The notes beneath the pieces were generated by a model. The model saw only the letters and a program-made list of their open reading frames with translations. It was not told the origin of the DNA and searched no databases. The position numbers and the translations under genes are program-made. Shown here piece by piece: positions 50,733-60,583 of a DNA stretch of 64,000 nucleotides; the first letter of the stretch is position 1, and the number at the start of each line of letters is the position of its first letter. Origin of the DNA: Prochlorococcus sp. AG-409-B05 (GTDB lineage Bacteria; Cyanobacteriota; Cyanobacteriia; PCC-6307; Cyanobiaceae). Where the stretch lies: NCBI GenBank assembly GCA_003216075.1, contig QCJK01000010.1, forward strand, positions 1-64,000, read 5' to 3'.

Positions 50733-51095
50733 TTACTCTGAATTGATTCGACAGGAGAAATCTTTGATTTCTCCCTTTGATTCACGATGTCTTAATAGAG
50801 GTGGATTAGGCTCTGCATAGCCCCACCACCATTTCCCATCTGTAAAACTAGCTTCATTGGCATTAAAACTCCTTGGAAGCATTAGTTCTTTTCCATTCCA
50901 ATTGAGAACCACAAAACCACCTGCATCAATCAGTTCATTAGGATTGACTATTGCAAAGTCTCCATTTTGATTATTATAAATTGTTGCTTCCAATGACTTG
51001 CCATCACATTCAAATGATGATTCTACAGGAGCATATATTTTAGGTGGATAAGTACTAAATAGAAGAGAGAGAAAAAGGCTAATGATTATTGGCAT
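50733..51095 (-). CDS. 120-residue exported protein
   Basis: Signal peptide MPIIISLFLSLLFSTYPPKI, then a beta-rich mature region: ECDGKSLEATIYNN, GGFVVLNWNGKELML, DGKWWWGYAEPNPP and a final FSCRINSE with a second Cys likely paired to the first. Resembles small lipoprotein-like or lectin-like folds (MliC-type GG..L.W.G), not certain. Confidence 0.6.
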   Translation of the reverse strand: MPIIISLFLSLLFSTYPPKIYAPVESSFECDGKSLEATIYNNQNGDFAIVNPNELIDAGGFVVLNWNGKELMLPRSFNANEASFTDGKWWWGYAEPNPPLLRHRESKGEIKDFSCRINSE

Positions 51096-51133
51096 AGATT
51101 TCTTTTCTAAGGTATTTGTATTTGATTTAGAGC

Positions 51134-51265
51134 ATGATCAAACTAGTTTTTAATTTAGAGGACTTTGTAAAGAGGGCTAAACTTGAAAGGATTCGAGTCA
51201 GAGCAAGAAGCAGGGAGAAAGCGGCTAATCCTATACATATGCCACAGTGCGGAAATCCCATTTAG
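51134..51265 (+). CDS. possible 43-residue basic protein
   Basis: ATG 51134; MIKLVFNLEDFVKRAKLERI then RVRARSREKAANPIHMPQCG. Amphipathic basic helix. Low support. Confidence 0.4.
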   Translation: MIKLVFNLEDFVKRAKLERIRVRARSREKAANPIHMPQCGNPI

Positions 51266-51428
51266 AAGGCGCCCTATTGATACCTCACTCTATTTTTACC
51301 ACTTGACAGTGTTCTTGTATAGAGACTGATTGGGTTTAGGTAAATTGACTGATTTAATTTCATTTTTGATTATTTAGTGGTTAATCAACTCAGAAGAGTT
51401 TAGTTTTTATATGTTAACTGGCTGAAAA

Positions 51429-51863
51429 ATGACTTTTCTACGCAAATCGTTGATGAAATGGTTGTCGATATTTTTTGGATTAGTAACACTTTTCTTCTTT
51501 GCTTTTACTCCTACCTCTGTTATTGCTTTGGATTCTAGCCTGTCCCCAGAAGTTATTGATGTTGTTACGATCTTCTCGGGCAAATTCTGTACCTCAGTTT
51601 CCAAAGGAAATAGTGCAGAAGATGCTTCTAAAGGAGCAATTCGAGAAATGATTAGCAGCCTAATATTTTCTGGACTTTTAAAAGAATTGATGCTGATACC
51701 AAAGGAAGAGATGGCTTTTTATGTTGCTTCGACTGTTTTTAATAAATGTGGTAATGATATTGCAATTTCTCAAGAAGAATATAATAAATATTTACTTGTT
51801 TTGGCAGATGATGGTCCTAGTCAAAGGAGCCCTAAACCCTTTCAACCCTTTGGAATTGGATGA
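51429..51863 (+). CDS. 144-residue exported helical protein
   Basis: Signal peptide WLSIFFGLVTLFFFAFTPTS-VIA, cleavage near residue 33, then helices (EDASKGAIREMISSLIFSGL, EMAFYVASTVFNKCGNDIAI) with two Cys likely paired. Located outside the cytosol. No known family. Confidence 0.6.
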   Translation: MTFLRKSLMKWLSIFFGLVTLFFFAFTPTSVIALDSSLSPEVIDVVTIFSGKFCTSVSKGNSAEDASKGAIREMISSLIFSGLLKELMLIPKEEMAFYVASTVFNKCGNDIAISQEEYNKYLLVLADDGPSQRSPKPFQPFGIG

Positions 51864-51988
51864 AATTTATACATTTCCATTAAATCAAATAAACAACAAT
51901 AAATTATGGTAGATCTTATTCTTGAGTTTGCAACTCTTTTCCATGTTAATTAATTGTATAATCTCAAATAAGTATTTAAAGGTTTTTA

Positions 51989-52222
51989 CTATTCCGTATC
52001 TGCTACGCACATACCTATACATTTGACTTGATTAACAGCTGTTCTAAAACAGTGCCTACATAGCACATCAGTTTTAGTGGGGGGATTTAACTCTATTACT
52101 TTATATGCAGTCTGCTTGTCATTGATCTTCTGGAGAAGTGCATAGGCATCCTCAGCCCTGACGAATGACTGAACTGTGACCTCATCAGATTTTCCATCAT
52201 TCCTAACAATATTAAAACCCAT
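51989..52222 (-). CDS. 77-residue protein with Cys-rich tail
   Basis: A ferredoxin-fold-like front (SFVRAEDAYALLQKINDKQ, AYKVIELNPP) and four Cys at the end, CRHC and CIGMC. The CxxC...CxxxC arrangement could hold zinc or iron. Soluble. Role unknown. Confidence 0.6.
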   Translation of the reverse strand: MGFNIVRNDGKSDEVTVQSFVRAEDAYALLQKINDKQTAYKVIELNPPTKTDVLCRHCFRTAVNQVKCIGMCVADTE

Positions 52223-52262
52223 TTTAAAATTGAATAATGTTATTTAACCAGATCATGATTGT

Positions 52263-52667
52263 TTAATCTTTAGTCCTGAAGAACTTTAAAGGAAAAGGCC
52301 CAAATGTATTAGTATTTTTATTCTCTTCATTTCTCTGACAACTGATTAGGATGCCTTCTCCTAGGCCATGTTCTAAACGTAGATGGGCATCACCAGTTTT
52401 TTGATTCGCTTTAAGAAATACTGGTCCATCTTCAAACTCTTCCTCTATTATATTTATCGTTGACCAACTAAAGTAAGATTCTATTTCTTTTAAAGTAGAA
52501 ATTGCTAGTTTTGATGAGGGAGCCATAATTCCAACTGTAAACCAATCAGCATTATTCATTTGATAGGTAAGCTCATCCATTAAGCTGCTGGCTAAATCTT
52601 GATCTAGAACTGGAGCTGAACGTAGCTGATTTAGATCATCTAAGGATTTGATCTCAGAACTGCTCAT
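52263..52667 (-). CDS. DUF1824-family protein
   Basis: 134 residues. DLASSLMDELTYQMNNADWF, TVGIMAPSSKLAISTLKEIE, GPVFLKANQKTGDAHLRLEH and GLGEGILISCQ fit the conserved cyanobacterial DUF1824 family. Soluble alpha-beta fold. Function unknown. ATG 52667 is the natural start. Confidence 0.75.
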   Translation of the reverse strand: MSSSEIKSLDDLNQLRSAPVLDQDLASSLMDELTYQMNNADWFTVGIMAPSSKLAISTLKEIESYFSWSTINIIEEEFEDGPVFLKANQKTGDAHLRLEHGLGEGILISCQRNEENKNTNTFGPFPLKFFRTKD

Positions 52668-52814
52668 TTGCTATTTGCCCCTATGCATCCTTCCTTTTTA
52701 GCGCTATTAGCCTATTTGAGGTGATATGAGCTAGTAAATTTTAACTAAAATAGCATTTTTGCTTATTGCGAATAATTTTTCAGTAGTTAGAAAAGAGCTT
52801 AGTTGCTATTTAAA

Positions 52815-52967
52815 ATGAATAGAGCACGTATTATTGCCCCTCCAGTGCCTAAAGGCATCACTGAAGTGAAGATCATTGAAAGAGAATGGGGTATTGAAAG
52901 GTGCTATAAATCCAATGATGGGGAAGAACATTGTATCCCAGCATCTTTTGATATATTGCCACATTGA
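52815..52967 (+). CDS. 50-residue protein
   Basis: ATG 52815; MNRARIIAPPVPKGITEVKI then IEREWGIERCYKSNDGEEHC and IPASFDILPH. Two Cys. Balanced composition supports coding; no homologue known to me. Confidence 0.55.
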   Translation: MNRARIIAPPVPKGITEVKIIEREWGIERCYKSNDGEEHCIPASFDILPH

Positions 52968-53045
52968 CATAAGTCATAAGAAATCAATAAATAATTGAAT
53001 TTAGTTCTATTGTTTAATTATCTAAGATCTTTTCAGGAGATGAAG

Positions 53046-53228
53046 TTAGTCTTTCCTGGTATGTATCCATCCAAATAGTTTTTCGATGCGAAGTTGAATA
53101 GCATAAATTTGAGTTTGACTTAAAAGAAAATTGTCACCATTTTCTCTTTTGGACATTGAATTGAGTATATATAATTGAATGCCTATGAAAAGACAACCGA
53201 GTAGAATTATGGCAGTGTATGAACTCAT
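53046..53228 (-). CDS. 60-residue single-pass membrane protein
   Basis: MSSYTAIILLGCLFIGIQLY then ILNSMSKRENGDNFLLSQTQ and IYAIQLRIEKLFGWIHTRKD. N-terminal membrane helix and amphipathic tail ending LRIEKLF, similar in plan to 18676-18855 (tail KKRLEKIF). Confidence 0.6.
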   Translation of the reverse strand: MSSYTAIILLGCLFIGIQLYILNSMSKRENGDNFLLSQTQIYAIQLRIEKLFGWIHTRKD

Positions 53229-53325
53229 TAAATCTATTGGTTCAGTTGCTCTAAGTTCTATTATTATAAAAGATGAATTGAGATGAAGTCAAGACGAACT
53301 ACTAAAGTTAAATTCTGAAGCCAAT

Positions 53326-53460
53326 ATGATGTCTTTGCTTATGATGAAATATGCAAGATCGATATTAAATATATTCCAATCCAGTTTAGATATAATTGAT
53401 TTGAGTGATTCCTCTCGAGTTAAGAATGGGACTGGGAAATATTTATATAATCATTTTTGA
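53326..53460 (+). CDS. possible 44-residue protein
   Basis: ATG 53326; MMSLLMMKYARSILNIFQSS then LDIIDLSDSSRVKNGTGKYL. Only a small open frame; fills otherwise empty DNA before urtE. Confidence 0.3.
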   Translation: MMSLLMMKYARSILNIFQSSLDIIDLSDSSRVKNGTGKYLYNHF

Positions 53461-53532
53461 ATTTGTTTCGCCATGAAATTCTCATGAGTGAATATATGTA
53501 ATAAAAATATTATAATATATTTGTATCTATTT

Positions 53533-54240
53533 TTATACGCTAAGGAATTTTTCTATAACTGCTTGAGATAGATCTTTGGTTGATCCATTTGCAACAATGC
53601 CACCACGTTGCATCGCGTAATAGCGATCAGCTTGACGCACGAAATGTAGGTGCTGTTCGACTAGTAAGACCCCAATACCAGTCTCGGTAATAATTCGCCT
53701 AACTGCAGCTTCTATATCCTGGACAATATTAGGCTGGATTCCTTCAGTTGGTTCGTCAAGTAAGAGAAGTTTTGGTTTGCCTAATAATGCCCTAGCTATT
53801 GCCAATTGTTGTTGTTGTCCGCCACTAAGATCTCCTCCTTTTCTAGCTAAAAATCTTTCTAATACTGGAAATAATTCATAAACAAATGGATCAATTCTTT
53901 TGTTTTTACTAAGTCCTCCTGGCAGGGCTTCCATACCTAGTTGAAGGTTTTCTTCTACCGTAAGGTAAGGGATGATTTCTCTACCTTGAGGGACATAAGC
54001 AATCCCTGCATGAGCACGCTGATGAGGAGGCTTGCGGATGATGGATTTTCCATTGAAAAGGATTTCTCCTTTCCGTGGATTTAATAACCCTATAAGGGAT
54101 TTAAGGAACGTAGTTTTACCAACACCATTGCGCCCTATAAGACAGACCATTTCTCTTGAATTGATAGTGAGATCTACATCTCGAAGGATATGACTTTCGC
54201 CGTAATAAGTATTTAATTCTCGAATCTCAAGTAATGTCAT
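53533..54240 (-). CDS. urtE: urea ABC transporter ATP-binding protein UrtE
   Basis: 235 residues. Walker A LIGRNGVGKTTFLK, Q-loop region, signature LSGGQQQQLAIARALL and Walker B KLLLLDEPTEG, with His switch further on. LivF-like branched-chain group. With UrtD it powers urea uptake at the inner membrane. Overlaps urtD by four bases (ATGA). Confidence 0.92.
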   Translation of the reverse strand: MTLLEIRELNTYYGESHILRDVDLTINSREMVCLIGRNGVGKTTFLKSLIGLLNPRKGEILFNGKSIIRKPPHQRAHAGIAYVPQGREIIPYLTVEENLQLGMEALPGGLSKNKRIDPFVYELFPVLERFLARKGGDLSGGQQQQLAIARALLGKPKLLLLDEPTEGIQPNIVQDIEAAVRRIITETGIGVLLVEQHLHFVRQADRYYAMQRGGIVANGSTKDLSQAVIEKFLSV

Positions 54241-54992
54241 TGGTCGATTTCCTCCTTTTGGCCTAAATAAACTTCTATTACTTGTGGGTTTTGCTGAATC
54301 ATTTCCATAGACCCTTCACAAAGAACATGCCCTTGATGTAAAACGGTGATAGGACTTTCAAGACGACGTATAAATTCCATGTCGTGATCAATTACTAATA
54401 CTGTGTGATCGCCTGATAAAGACTTCAGAAGATCTGCAGTTAGATCTGTTTCTTCATCGGTTAGTCCTGCTACTGGTTCATCTACAAGCAATAAGTCTGG
54501 ATCTTGACCTACGAGCATTGCAATTTCCAGCCATTGTTTTTGACCATGAGATAGTGACCCCGCTTTTATGTTTACTTTTGATTGCAGATTAACAATATTC
54601 ATTAGGCGGTGTATCTGGTCTCTTTGGGCTTCATTTTGGTTGCTTGTTAGAAGAGATAAAGGGGTTTTGGGTTGACTTACTGCGAGGGCAAGATTCTCAT
54701 TGACGGTTAAATTCTCAAAGATTCGTGGACTTTGGAATTTTCTTCCAATTCCAAGTCTTGCAATTCGATGCTCACGTTGACCAAGAATGGATGTATTTTT
54801 AAAAATAACATTACCTGATGTTGGTTTCACCTTGCCAGTTATTACATCTAGAAAAGTTGTTTTCCCTGCACCATTTGGCCCGATAACTGCTCTGAGCTCG
54901 CCAGCATTAAGAGATAGATTTAGATCATTTAATGCAAGAAATCCTTCAAAGCTGACCGAGATTTTTTGTAATTCAAGTAGAGGTGTGTTCAT
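54237..54992 (-). CDS. urtD: urea ABC transporter ATP-binding protein UrtD
   Basis: 251 residues. Walker A VIGPNGAGKTTFLD, signature SLSHGQKQWLEIAM, Walker B DLLLVDEPVAG. LivG-type. Four-base overlaps with urtC and urtE show a tightly coupled operon. Confidence 0.92.
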   Translation of the reverse strand: MNTPLLELQKISVSFEGFLALNDLNLSLNAGELRAVIGPNGAGKTTFLDVITGKVKPTSGNVIFKNTSILGQREHRIARLGIGRKFQSPRIFENLTVNENLALAVSQPKTPLSLLTSNQNEAQRDQIHRLMNIVNLQSKVNIKAGSLSHGQKQWLEIAMLVGQDPDLLLVDEPVAGLTDEETDLTADLLKSLSGDHTVLVIDHDMEFIRRLESPITVLHQGHVLCEGSMEMIQQNPQVIEVYLGQKEEIDQ

Positions 54993-56116
54993 GGCTTTAC
55001 CTCATCTTTACCTTGTGCTTCTAAGCTTGGGTAAGTGCTTATTGGTCGAGCTATCCCTAAACGAGAGATTAAATTTCTAGGCCCATCACTTTGAACCCAG
55101 CCTAATACCCCTTCTGGTAGAGAGGTAACTACAAGAATGAATAAACCACCTTGTATGAACATCCAACTTGCAGGCAAAGCTTCACTTACAAGGCTTTTAG
55201 CATAGTTAATTATCACTGCTCCAAGAATTGCCCCAACTAATGTACCTCGACCTCCAACGGCTACCCAAATGACCATTTCGATTGAGAAAGGTACAGTCAT
55301 GAATTGCGGCGAAACTATGCCGGATTGAATTGTGTATAAAGCCCCTGAAATCCCTGCTAGACCTCCAGCAATAGCAAAAACAATTGTCTTAAATAAAGTT
55401 GGGTTATAGCCAGTAAAGCGAACTCTGGCTTCGTCATCTCTTATACCTATAAGAACATTTCCAAATCGATCATGTACTATCCAGCGTGCAAAAAACCATG
55501 TGAGTACAACCATTAAAGCTGTAATCCAGAAAAACCAACGTTGCATTGAATCAGAACCGACCATTTGGCCAAAAAGTTGTGTCACATCTGTTTTTAGACC
55601 GTTGGTTCCATTGATCAATTTTTGTTGTCCATTAAAGAAATTGAAAAAGACTAAAAGAGCAGCTTGGGTAAGTATCGAAAAATAGACACCTTTTATGCGA
55701 TTGCGAAAAACTAAAAAGCCAAGTAAAGCTGCAACCAAGGTGGGGACTAACCAAATTGCAACAAGGGTGAAAATTGAAGATTTGAATGGCTCCCAAAAAA
55801 ATGGCAATTTTTGAATTCCATAGAGTCCAAAGAATTCGGGTATCCCATTAGGAAAATCTCCAGAGCTATTAAGTTGTAAAAACATTGCGGCGCAATAGCC
55901 ACCCAATGCAAAGAAAATACCTTGCCCCAGACTTAATAAGCCTGTAAAACCCCAAATTAGATCTACACCTAAAGCAACTATTGCGAGTGAAAGATAACGA
56001 CCTAGCAAGTTGAGTCGAAAAACTGGTAGCAATGATGGTGCTGCAATGATTGCTGCGATAATTGCAATCCAAATAACAAAAGAAAGACTGGGTTTGATTT
56101 TGAAAGTATTTTGCAT
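54989..56116 (-). CDS. urtC: urea ABC transporter permease UrtC
   Basis: 375 residues, about nine membrane helices in the LivM family: YLSLAIVALGVDLIWGFTGL near the start and GGLAGISGALYTIQSGIVSP carrying the coupling-loop region. Forms the membrane channel with UrtB. Starts three bases after the urtB stop. Confidence 0.92.
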   Translation of the reverse strand: MQNTFKIKPSLSFVIWIAIIAAIIAAPSLLPVFRLNLLGRYLSLAIVALGVDLIWGFTGLLSLGQGIFFALGGYCAAMFLQLNSSGDFPNGIPEFFGLYGIQKLPFFWEPFKSSIFTLVAIWLVPTLVAALLGFLVFRNRIKGVYFSILTQAALLVFFNFFNGQQKLINGTNGLKTDVTQLFGQMVGSDSMQRWFFWITALMVVLTWFFARWIVHDRFGNVLIGIRDDEARVRFTGYNPTLFKTIVFAIAGGLAGISGALYTIQSGIVSPQFMTVPFSIEMVIWVAVGGRGTLVGAILGAVIINYAKSLVSEALPASWMFIQGGLFILVVTSLPEGVLGWVQSDGPRNLISRLGIARPISTYPSLEAQGKDEVKP

Positions 56117-56119
56117 GAA

Positions 56120-57274
56120 TTAACCCTCCACCATTCTTCCCTTTTGAGGGAATAATCCAGCCGGTCGAAATTGAAGGAAAACCACTATTAACGCAAACAC
56201 TAATACTCTTGCCATGCTTGTAGTAGCAAAGAAATCAACAGTTGATGCCAATGGTGAAGGCATATCTGGCCAGATAGTGAGTAATCTCCCGGCCCCTATT
56301 AAGTCTGTCATGATTCCTATCGAGAAAGAAGCAATGATTGTTCCAAGTAAATTCCCCACCCCTCCAAGCACTACCACCATGAAGCATCCAACTATGTAAT
56401 TGCTACCAACATTTGGACCCACAGAACCCAGCAAGGAGACAGCAACTCCTGCTATTCCAGCTAGTCCTGATCCAATACCAAAGGTGAGAATATCAACGGT
56501 TTCAGTAGATATTCCAAGACAATCACTCATAGGTCTGTTTTGAGTAACGGCACGAATCCGCATTCCCCAGACACTTCGATTAAGAAACCAGGTAACAGCA
56601 AGCACAGCAATTATTGTTATAACAATGATTACGAGTCTTGTTACGGGGAAAGTGATCCCCCACATTTCAATTCCACCTCGCATCCATGCTGGAGCTGTTA
56701 CATCTACATTTCGAGCACTAGCACGACCTAATTTGCTTATTGAAGTAGCCAAGCTATTGGCAGAAGTTATACCTATCAAAACTGATATAGCCCAGCTACC
56801 TAGATTAATAAGTCGTTTTCCTCTTTGATCAATTATTTTTTGAGGAATAATTAAAGGAAGAGTTAAACCAATTAAAAGTGTCATCACGAGCCCACTCCCC
56901 ACAGCCAAAGGTACACTTCTTACAAACTGTTGAAGAATCAGACTGACTCCCCAAGTCGCAAGTAATGTTTCTAAAGGATTCCCGTAGAGACGTCTGATAA
57001 TCAAGCGCTCTAGAACGATTCCTACAACAGCACTTACTAAGAAGGCAACTCCTAAGGCGACGATCACATAAGAGTTGTAGAAGGCCTTAAAGGCTGGGAG
57101 TTTGAAAATCAGTTGAGTGACATAAGTTGAATATGCACCCAGCATCATTAATTCTCCATGTGCAAGGTTAATAACACCCATCAATCCAAAAACAATTGCT
57201 AGTCCTAGAGCAGCAATAAGTAATACTGATCCAATGGCTATGCCATTGAAGAGACTTTCAAGAATTAGTTGCAC
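56120..57274 (-). CDS. urtB: urea ABC transporter permease UrtB
   Basis: 384 residues of the LivH family: GIAIGSVLLIAALGLAIVFG, LMGVINLAHGELMMLGAYST near the start and LAGIAGVAVSLLGSVGPNVG later. Longer than typical LivH because of a loop in the middle (residues about 150-200). An 85-base spacer with a hairpin separates it from urtA. Confidence 0.92.
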   Translation of the reverse strand: MQLILESLFNGIAIGSVLLIAALGLAIVFGLMGVINLAHGELMMLGAYSTYVTQLIFKLPAFKAFYNSYVIVALGVAFLVSAVVGIVLERLIIRRLYGNPLETLLATWGVSLILQQFVRSVPLAVGSGLVMTLLIGLTLPLIIPQKIIDQRGKRLINLGSWAISVLIGITSANSLATSISKLGRASARNVDVTAPAWMRGGIEMWGITFPVTRLVIIVITIIAVLAVTWFLNRSVWGMRIRAVTQNRPMSDCLGISTETVDILTFGIGSGLAGIAGVAVSLLGSVGPNVGSNYIVGCFMVVVLGGVGNLLGTIIASFSIGIMTDLIGAGRLLTIWPDMPSPLASTVDFFATTSMARVLVFALIVVFLQFRPAGLFPQKGRMVEG

Positions 57275-57300
57275 AGAGAAGAAGTATTAAATAAAAAGAA

Positions 57301-57334
57301 GATGGAGTAGTCAATGAACATCGACTCCTCCATC
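57301..57334 (-). terminator. intercistronic hairpin between urtA and urtB
   Basis: GATGGAG (57301-57307) pairs with CTCCATC (57328-57334), with an inner AGTC/GACT helix. Such a hairpin commonly lowers distal transcription or protects the urtA message so that binding protein outnumbers permease. Confidence 0.6.
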
Positions 57335-57359
57335 TCCAAAGAATAAGTAGATTTTTTAA

Positions 57360-58649
57360 TCAGAGACGATATCTTTCACCTTTTCTAGGATTAGTCCAAT
57401 CGCATGCGAAACCTTTAGAGCTTGGCTCGAATTGATTCCAGGCTTGAGGTAAAACAGGACCATTTGTTGACTCTAGGATTTTGAACTGCCCATTAGGTGT
57501 TATTTCGCCAATGCGAACTGTTTGTGAAAGGTGGTGATTTGGCATCACCTCAACAGGACCTTGTGGAGCATTGAATTTGACCCCAACTAGAGCCTTCCGT
57601 ACAGCATTGTCTTCGAATGTACCGGCCTTTTCTACTGCAGCTTTCCAGAGATAAACCATGTTGTATGCAGACTCTTGAGGGTCAGCTACTACCCTGTCAT
57701 TCCCCCATCTCTTTTTGAAATCTCTTGCAAACTTTTTAGAGGCAGGAGTATTGATTGACATCATGTAATTCCATGCCCCGTAATGCCCTGCTAGAAATTC
57801 TGGTCCAATAGTACTAATTTCTTCTTCAGCAATTGAATAGCTCATCACGTAGTAGCCATTCTTGGGAGTTATCCCTACATCTTGAATTTGCTTGAAGAAG
57901 GCAACATTTTGGTCCCCATTAAGAGTGTTGATGATAACCCCACCGTTTGGGAGGGCTTTCTTGATTTTGGCAATGATTGGAGCGACTTCAGTATTACCAA
58001 GTGGTAGATAGTCTTCACCTACTACTTCACCCCCTAAAGCTTTCACCTGCTCTTTAGTAATGGTATTCGATGTTCGAGGGAAGACGTAGTCTGAACCAAC
58101 GAGGAAGAAAGGTTTGCCAGCAGCTGGTGAGCGCTTGTACATGAACTCAGTTGCCGGCTCAGACTGTTGATTAGGAGTTGCACCTGTATAGAAGATATTG
58201 TTTGAACATTCTTGAGCTTCGTATTGAATAGGGTAATAAAGGAAAGCGTCTTTCGATTCATAGACAGGCAACATTGCCTTTCTGCTAGCAGATGTCCAAC
58301 CTCCAAAAACAACTGGGACTTTGTCTTGGGTAATTAACTTTTTCGACTTTTCAGCAAAGGTTGGCCAGTCTGAAGCTCCATCTTCAACAATGTATTTGAT
58401 TTCATATTGTTTACCTCCTACTGAAACCCCACCAGCAGCATTTATTTCTTCGATGGCCATCTTCTCTGTGTCTACTAATGTCGACTCAGAAATGGCCATT
58501 GTTCCGGAAAGGGAATGCAAAATGCCGACAGTGACTGAGTCAGTACATTCGACGCATTCTGAAGTTTTATTGCCGCCTCCGCATGCAGTTGCAGAAGCAC
58601 CAACAACAATTGTGCTCAATCCTGCAAAAAGTCGTTTAGTAATAGACAT
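57360..58649 (-). CDS. urtA: urea-binding lipoprotein UrtA
   Basis: 429 residues. Signal with lipobox TAC at Cys23 (GASATACGGG). Mature protein has VTVGILHSLSGTMAISEST and VVFGGWTSASRKAMLPVYES and SDYVFPRT, the hallmarks of the periplasmic FmdD/UrtA group that binds urea or short amides. First gene of the operon. An NtcA-type site lies about 75 bases upstream. Confidence 0.95.
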   Translation of the reverse strand: MSITKRLFAGLSTIVVGASATACGGGNKTSECVECTDSVTVGILHSLSGTMAISESTLVDTEKMAIEEINAAGGVSVGGKQYEIKYIVEDGASDWPTFAEKSKKLITQDKVPVVFGGWTSASRKAMLPVYESKDAFLYYPIQYEAQECSNNIFYTGATPNQQSEPATEFMYKRSPAAGKPFFLVGSDYVFPRTSNTITKEQVKALGGEVVGEDYLPLGNTEVAPIIAKIKKALPNGGVIINTLNGDQNVAFFKQIQDVGITPKNGYYVMSYSIAEEEISTIGPEFLAGHYGAWNYMMSINTPASKKFARDFKKRWGNDRVVADPQESAYNMVYLWKAAVEKAGTFEDNAVRKALVGVKFNAPQGPVEVMPNHHLSQTVRIGEITPNGQFKILESTNGPVLPQAWNQFEPSSKGFACDWTNPRKGERYRL

Positions 58650-58721
58650 GTGCTTAAAGGGTGAAAAGGCCTAGAGGCTGTTCATGGGATAAAGACTAAT
58701 AATCGAATGCAGTTGTTTTTT

Positions 58722-58735
58722 GTATCGATGAAAAC
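58722..58735 (-). promoter_or_regulatory. NtcA-type site before urtA
   Basis: On the minus strand GTTTTCATCGATAC is GT-N10-AC, with a TAC half but TTT in the other. A TAGTCT box (TAN3T) is 23 bases further downstream, the right spacing for class II NtcA activation. Confidence 0.5.
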
Positions 58736-58763
58736 TTTTTTTGAAAGTTGTTTTGACCAATTT

Positions 58764-59366
58764 TTATTTAGGTAGCTGCTGTAACAGAAATTCCATGACA
58801 TTATCCAATCCTTCCTTTGTTTTGAGGTTGGTTAGACACCAAGGTCTTTCACCTCGCATGCGTAATGTGTCTTTTCTCATGATGTCAAGATCTGCTCCGA
58901 CCATGTCGGCAAGATCAATTTTGTTAATGACTAGCAAGTCTGAACGAGTTATTCCAGGTCCTCCTTTCCTGGGAATTTTATCTCCAGCTGCTACATCGAT
59001 TACATAAATAGATATATCAACTAATTCAGGACTAAAACTGGCGGCGAGATTGTCTCCACCACTTTCAACAAAAATTAGATCTAGAAGGGGAAAAAGCTCT
59101 TCTAGGTCTTCCACTGCTGCACGGTTGATGGAACAATCTTCTCGAATTGCGGTATGTGGGCAGCCACCAGTTTCAACACCTCGAATTCTATCGGGTTCCA
59201 GTGCCCCAGTCCTAGTCAAGAATTTTGCATCTTCTTGTGTGTAAATGTCATTCGTGACTACGGCTAACTCCAGATTGCCTTTTAGGCTTTTGCAAAGAGC
59301 ATTGATAAGTGCTGTTTTCCCACACCCTACCGGGCCGGCGATACCTACTCGCAATTTGCTACTCAT
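58764..59366 (-). CDS. ureG: urease accessory GTPase UreG
   Basis: 200 residues. P-loop [26 protein letters not shown], the metal-binding CPH in [13 protein letters not shown] and NKIDLA G4 motif. GTP hydrolysis drives nickel delivery to apo-urease with UreDEF. Starts on the last base of ureF. Genes run ureE-ureF-ureG. Confidence 0.95.
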   Translation of the reverse strand: MSSKLRVGIAGPVGCGKTALINALCKSLKGNLELAVVTNDIYTQEDAKFLTRTGALEPDRIRGVETGGCPHTAIREDCSINRAAVEDLEELFPLLDLIFVESGGDNLAASFSPELVDISIYVIDVAAGDKIPRKGGPGITRSDLLVINKIDLADMVGADLDIMRKDTLRMRGERPWCLTNLKTKEGLDNVMEFLLQQLPK

Positions 59367-60040
59367 TAGCTCCTGAATAATTTGGTATAGAGATTAGTGT
59401 GAGATTGTTGAGCCATGGTGGCTCCAATATCACTACTCCAAAGTTGATGTGGATCTTGATTTAATAAGATATTGGATTGCAAAGTGATCAAAGGTAATAA
59501 CTTAAATTGAATAACTTGAATTTTATTAGGACCAATAGGCAACAGTCTTAAAGCAGCACTAAGTTGATTGGCTACCCAGCTATATAAATAACTTTGTATG
59601 ACTTCTGATTCAGGTAAAGACAAGTTAAGGCAGGCCCATGCCCAGGCTATTGGCCAACCCAGTTCCTTCTTGTCATCAGGGAAAGGGTATCCCAGATCAG
59701 AAAGTAATTTCAATAGAGATTGTCCCATTTGGAGTTGTTGAGACCGAATCTCCGCAGCATCGCGCAAAGCTGATATCCAAGAATTCCACTCATAGATCTT
59801 GGACTTGGATGAAGTGTTATTTTCTTTTTTCCAGTTATTTAAAGTATTCATTATCAAGGGCAAGGCTGCTGCTTCTATTCTGAGCTGACCTCTGCTTAGC
59901 TCACTTTCTATCCATGATATTAGTTCGGATTCATTTGATAGTCGTTTGACTTGAGATAAGTATTCAAGCCCTTCTGAATAACTAAATGCTCCTACTGGCA
60001 GAGCAGGGCTGACAAGTTGCAATATCTTTGCAGAAGTCAT
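59366..60040 (-). CDS. ureF: urease accessory protein UreF
   Basis: 224 residues, all-helical. [19 protein letters not shown] at the start is the UreF signature. It binds UreD and gates UreG GTPase action. One-base stop/start overlaps with both neighbours. Confidence 0.93.
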   Translation of the reverse strand: MTSAKILQLVSPALPVGAFSYSEGLEYLSQVKRLSNESELISWIESELSRGQLRIEAAALPLIMNTLNNWKKENNTSSKSKIYEWNSWISALRDAAEIRSQQLQMGQSLLKLLSDLGYPFPDDKKELGWPIAWAWACLNLSLPESEVIQSYLYSWVANQLSAALRLLPIGPNKIQVIQFKLLPLITLQSNILLNQDPHQLWSSDIGATMAQQSHTNLYTKLFRS

Positions 60041-60495
60041 TAATGATGATGAGTGATTGAGTAGGCACCAGCTTCTGGATAAAAATGTCTTTTTACTGTC
60101 TTTACACTAAGCCCTCTTTGGAGAAGCATTTTTTCTAGTACAGGATCTTTTAGTAAAAAGAGTTGATGAATGTGCAATTCTAGATCCACATGCCTATTAC
60201 CTAAATGGTATGCAGCTTTGAGTAATTCTAAGGGCGAGTTTGCACGAACTAGTATTAACTCTTCAATTGCTGCTTCAACGAGAACTTTGGGGCATTGATT
60301 CTCCCCTGAGAGGACTTCTCCTGGGATTAATGATGTTGTTCTTGGCAATTTAAGAAGGACTGCACAGCCGCAAGTAGTTCTTCGGAGGCCTCGCAATTTA
60401 GTTCGCTCTTCTGCAGAGAGAGGGAGAATTAAGTATGCTTCATCATCTGCCTTAGGAATTCTGTGGGTTAGCACAAAAGTTTTTTGGTCTGACAA
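60040..60495 (-). CDS. ureE: urease nickel metallochaperone UreE
   Basis: 151 residues with an N-terminal peptide-binding part (GLRRTTCGCAVLLKLPRTTS) and a central GNRHVDLELH nickel site, ending SITHHH, a short His tail adding nickel ligands. The start is TTG (60495). It delivers Ni2+. Divergent from ureD over 88 bases. Confidence 0.93.
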   Translation of the reverse strand: MSDQKTFVLTHRIPKADDEAYLILPLSAEERTKLRGLRRTTCGCAVLLKLPRTTSLIPGEVLSGENQCPKVLVEAAIEELILVRANSPLELLKAAYHLGNRHVDLELHIHQLFLLKDPVLEKMLLQRGLSVKTVKRHFYPEAGAYSITHHH

Positions 60496-60583
60496 ATCGT
60501 AAATGTCTTTAGATGGACCAAAAAACTATAAATACTCAGTGGCTGCTAAATATTGATTTGTTGGCTAGGTCAAATTTGCATAA
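60496..60583. promoter_or_regulatory. divergent urease promoter region
   Basis: An 88-base gap between ureE and ureD must hold promoters of both operons. Only a half NtcA motif (GTAAATGTCTTTAG) is seen, so nitrogen control here is unclear. Confidence 0.4.
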
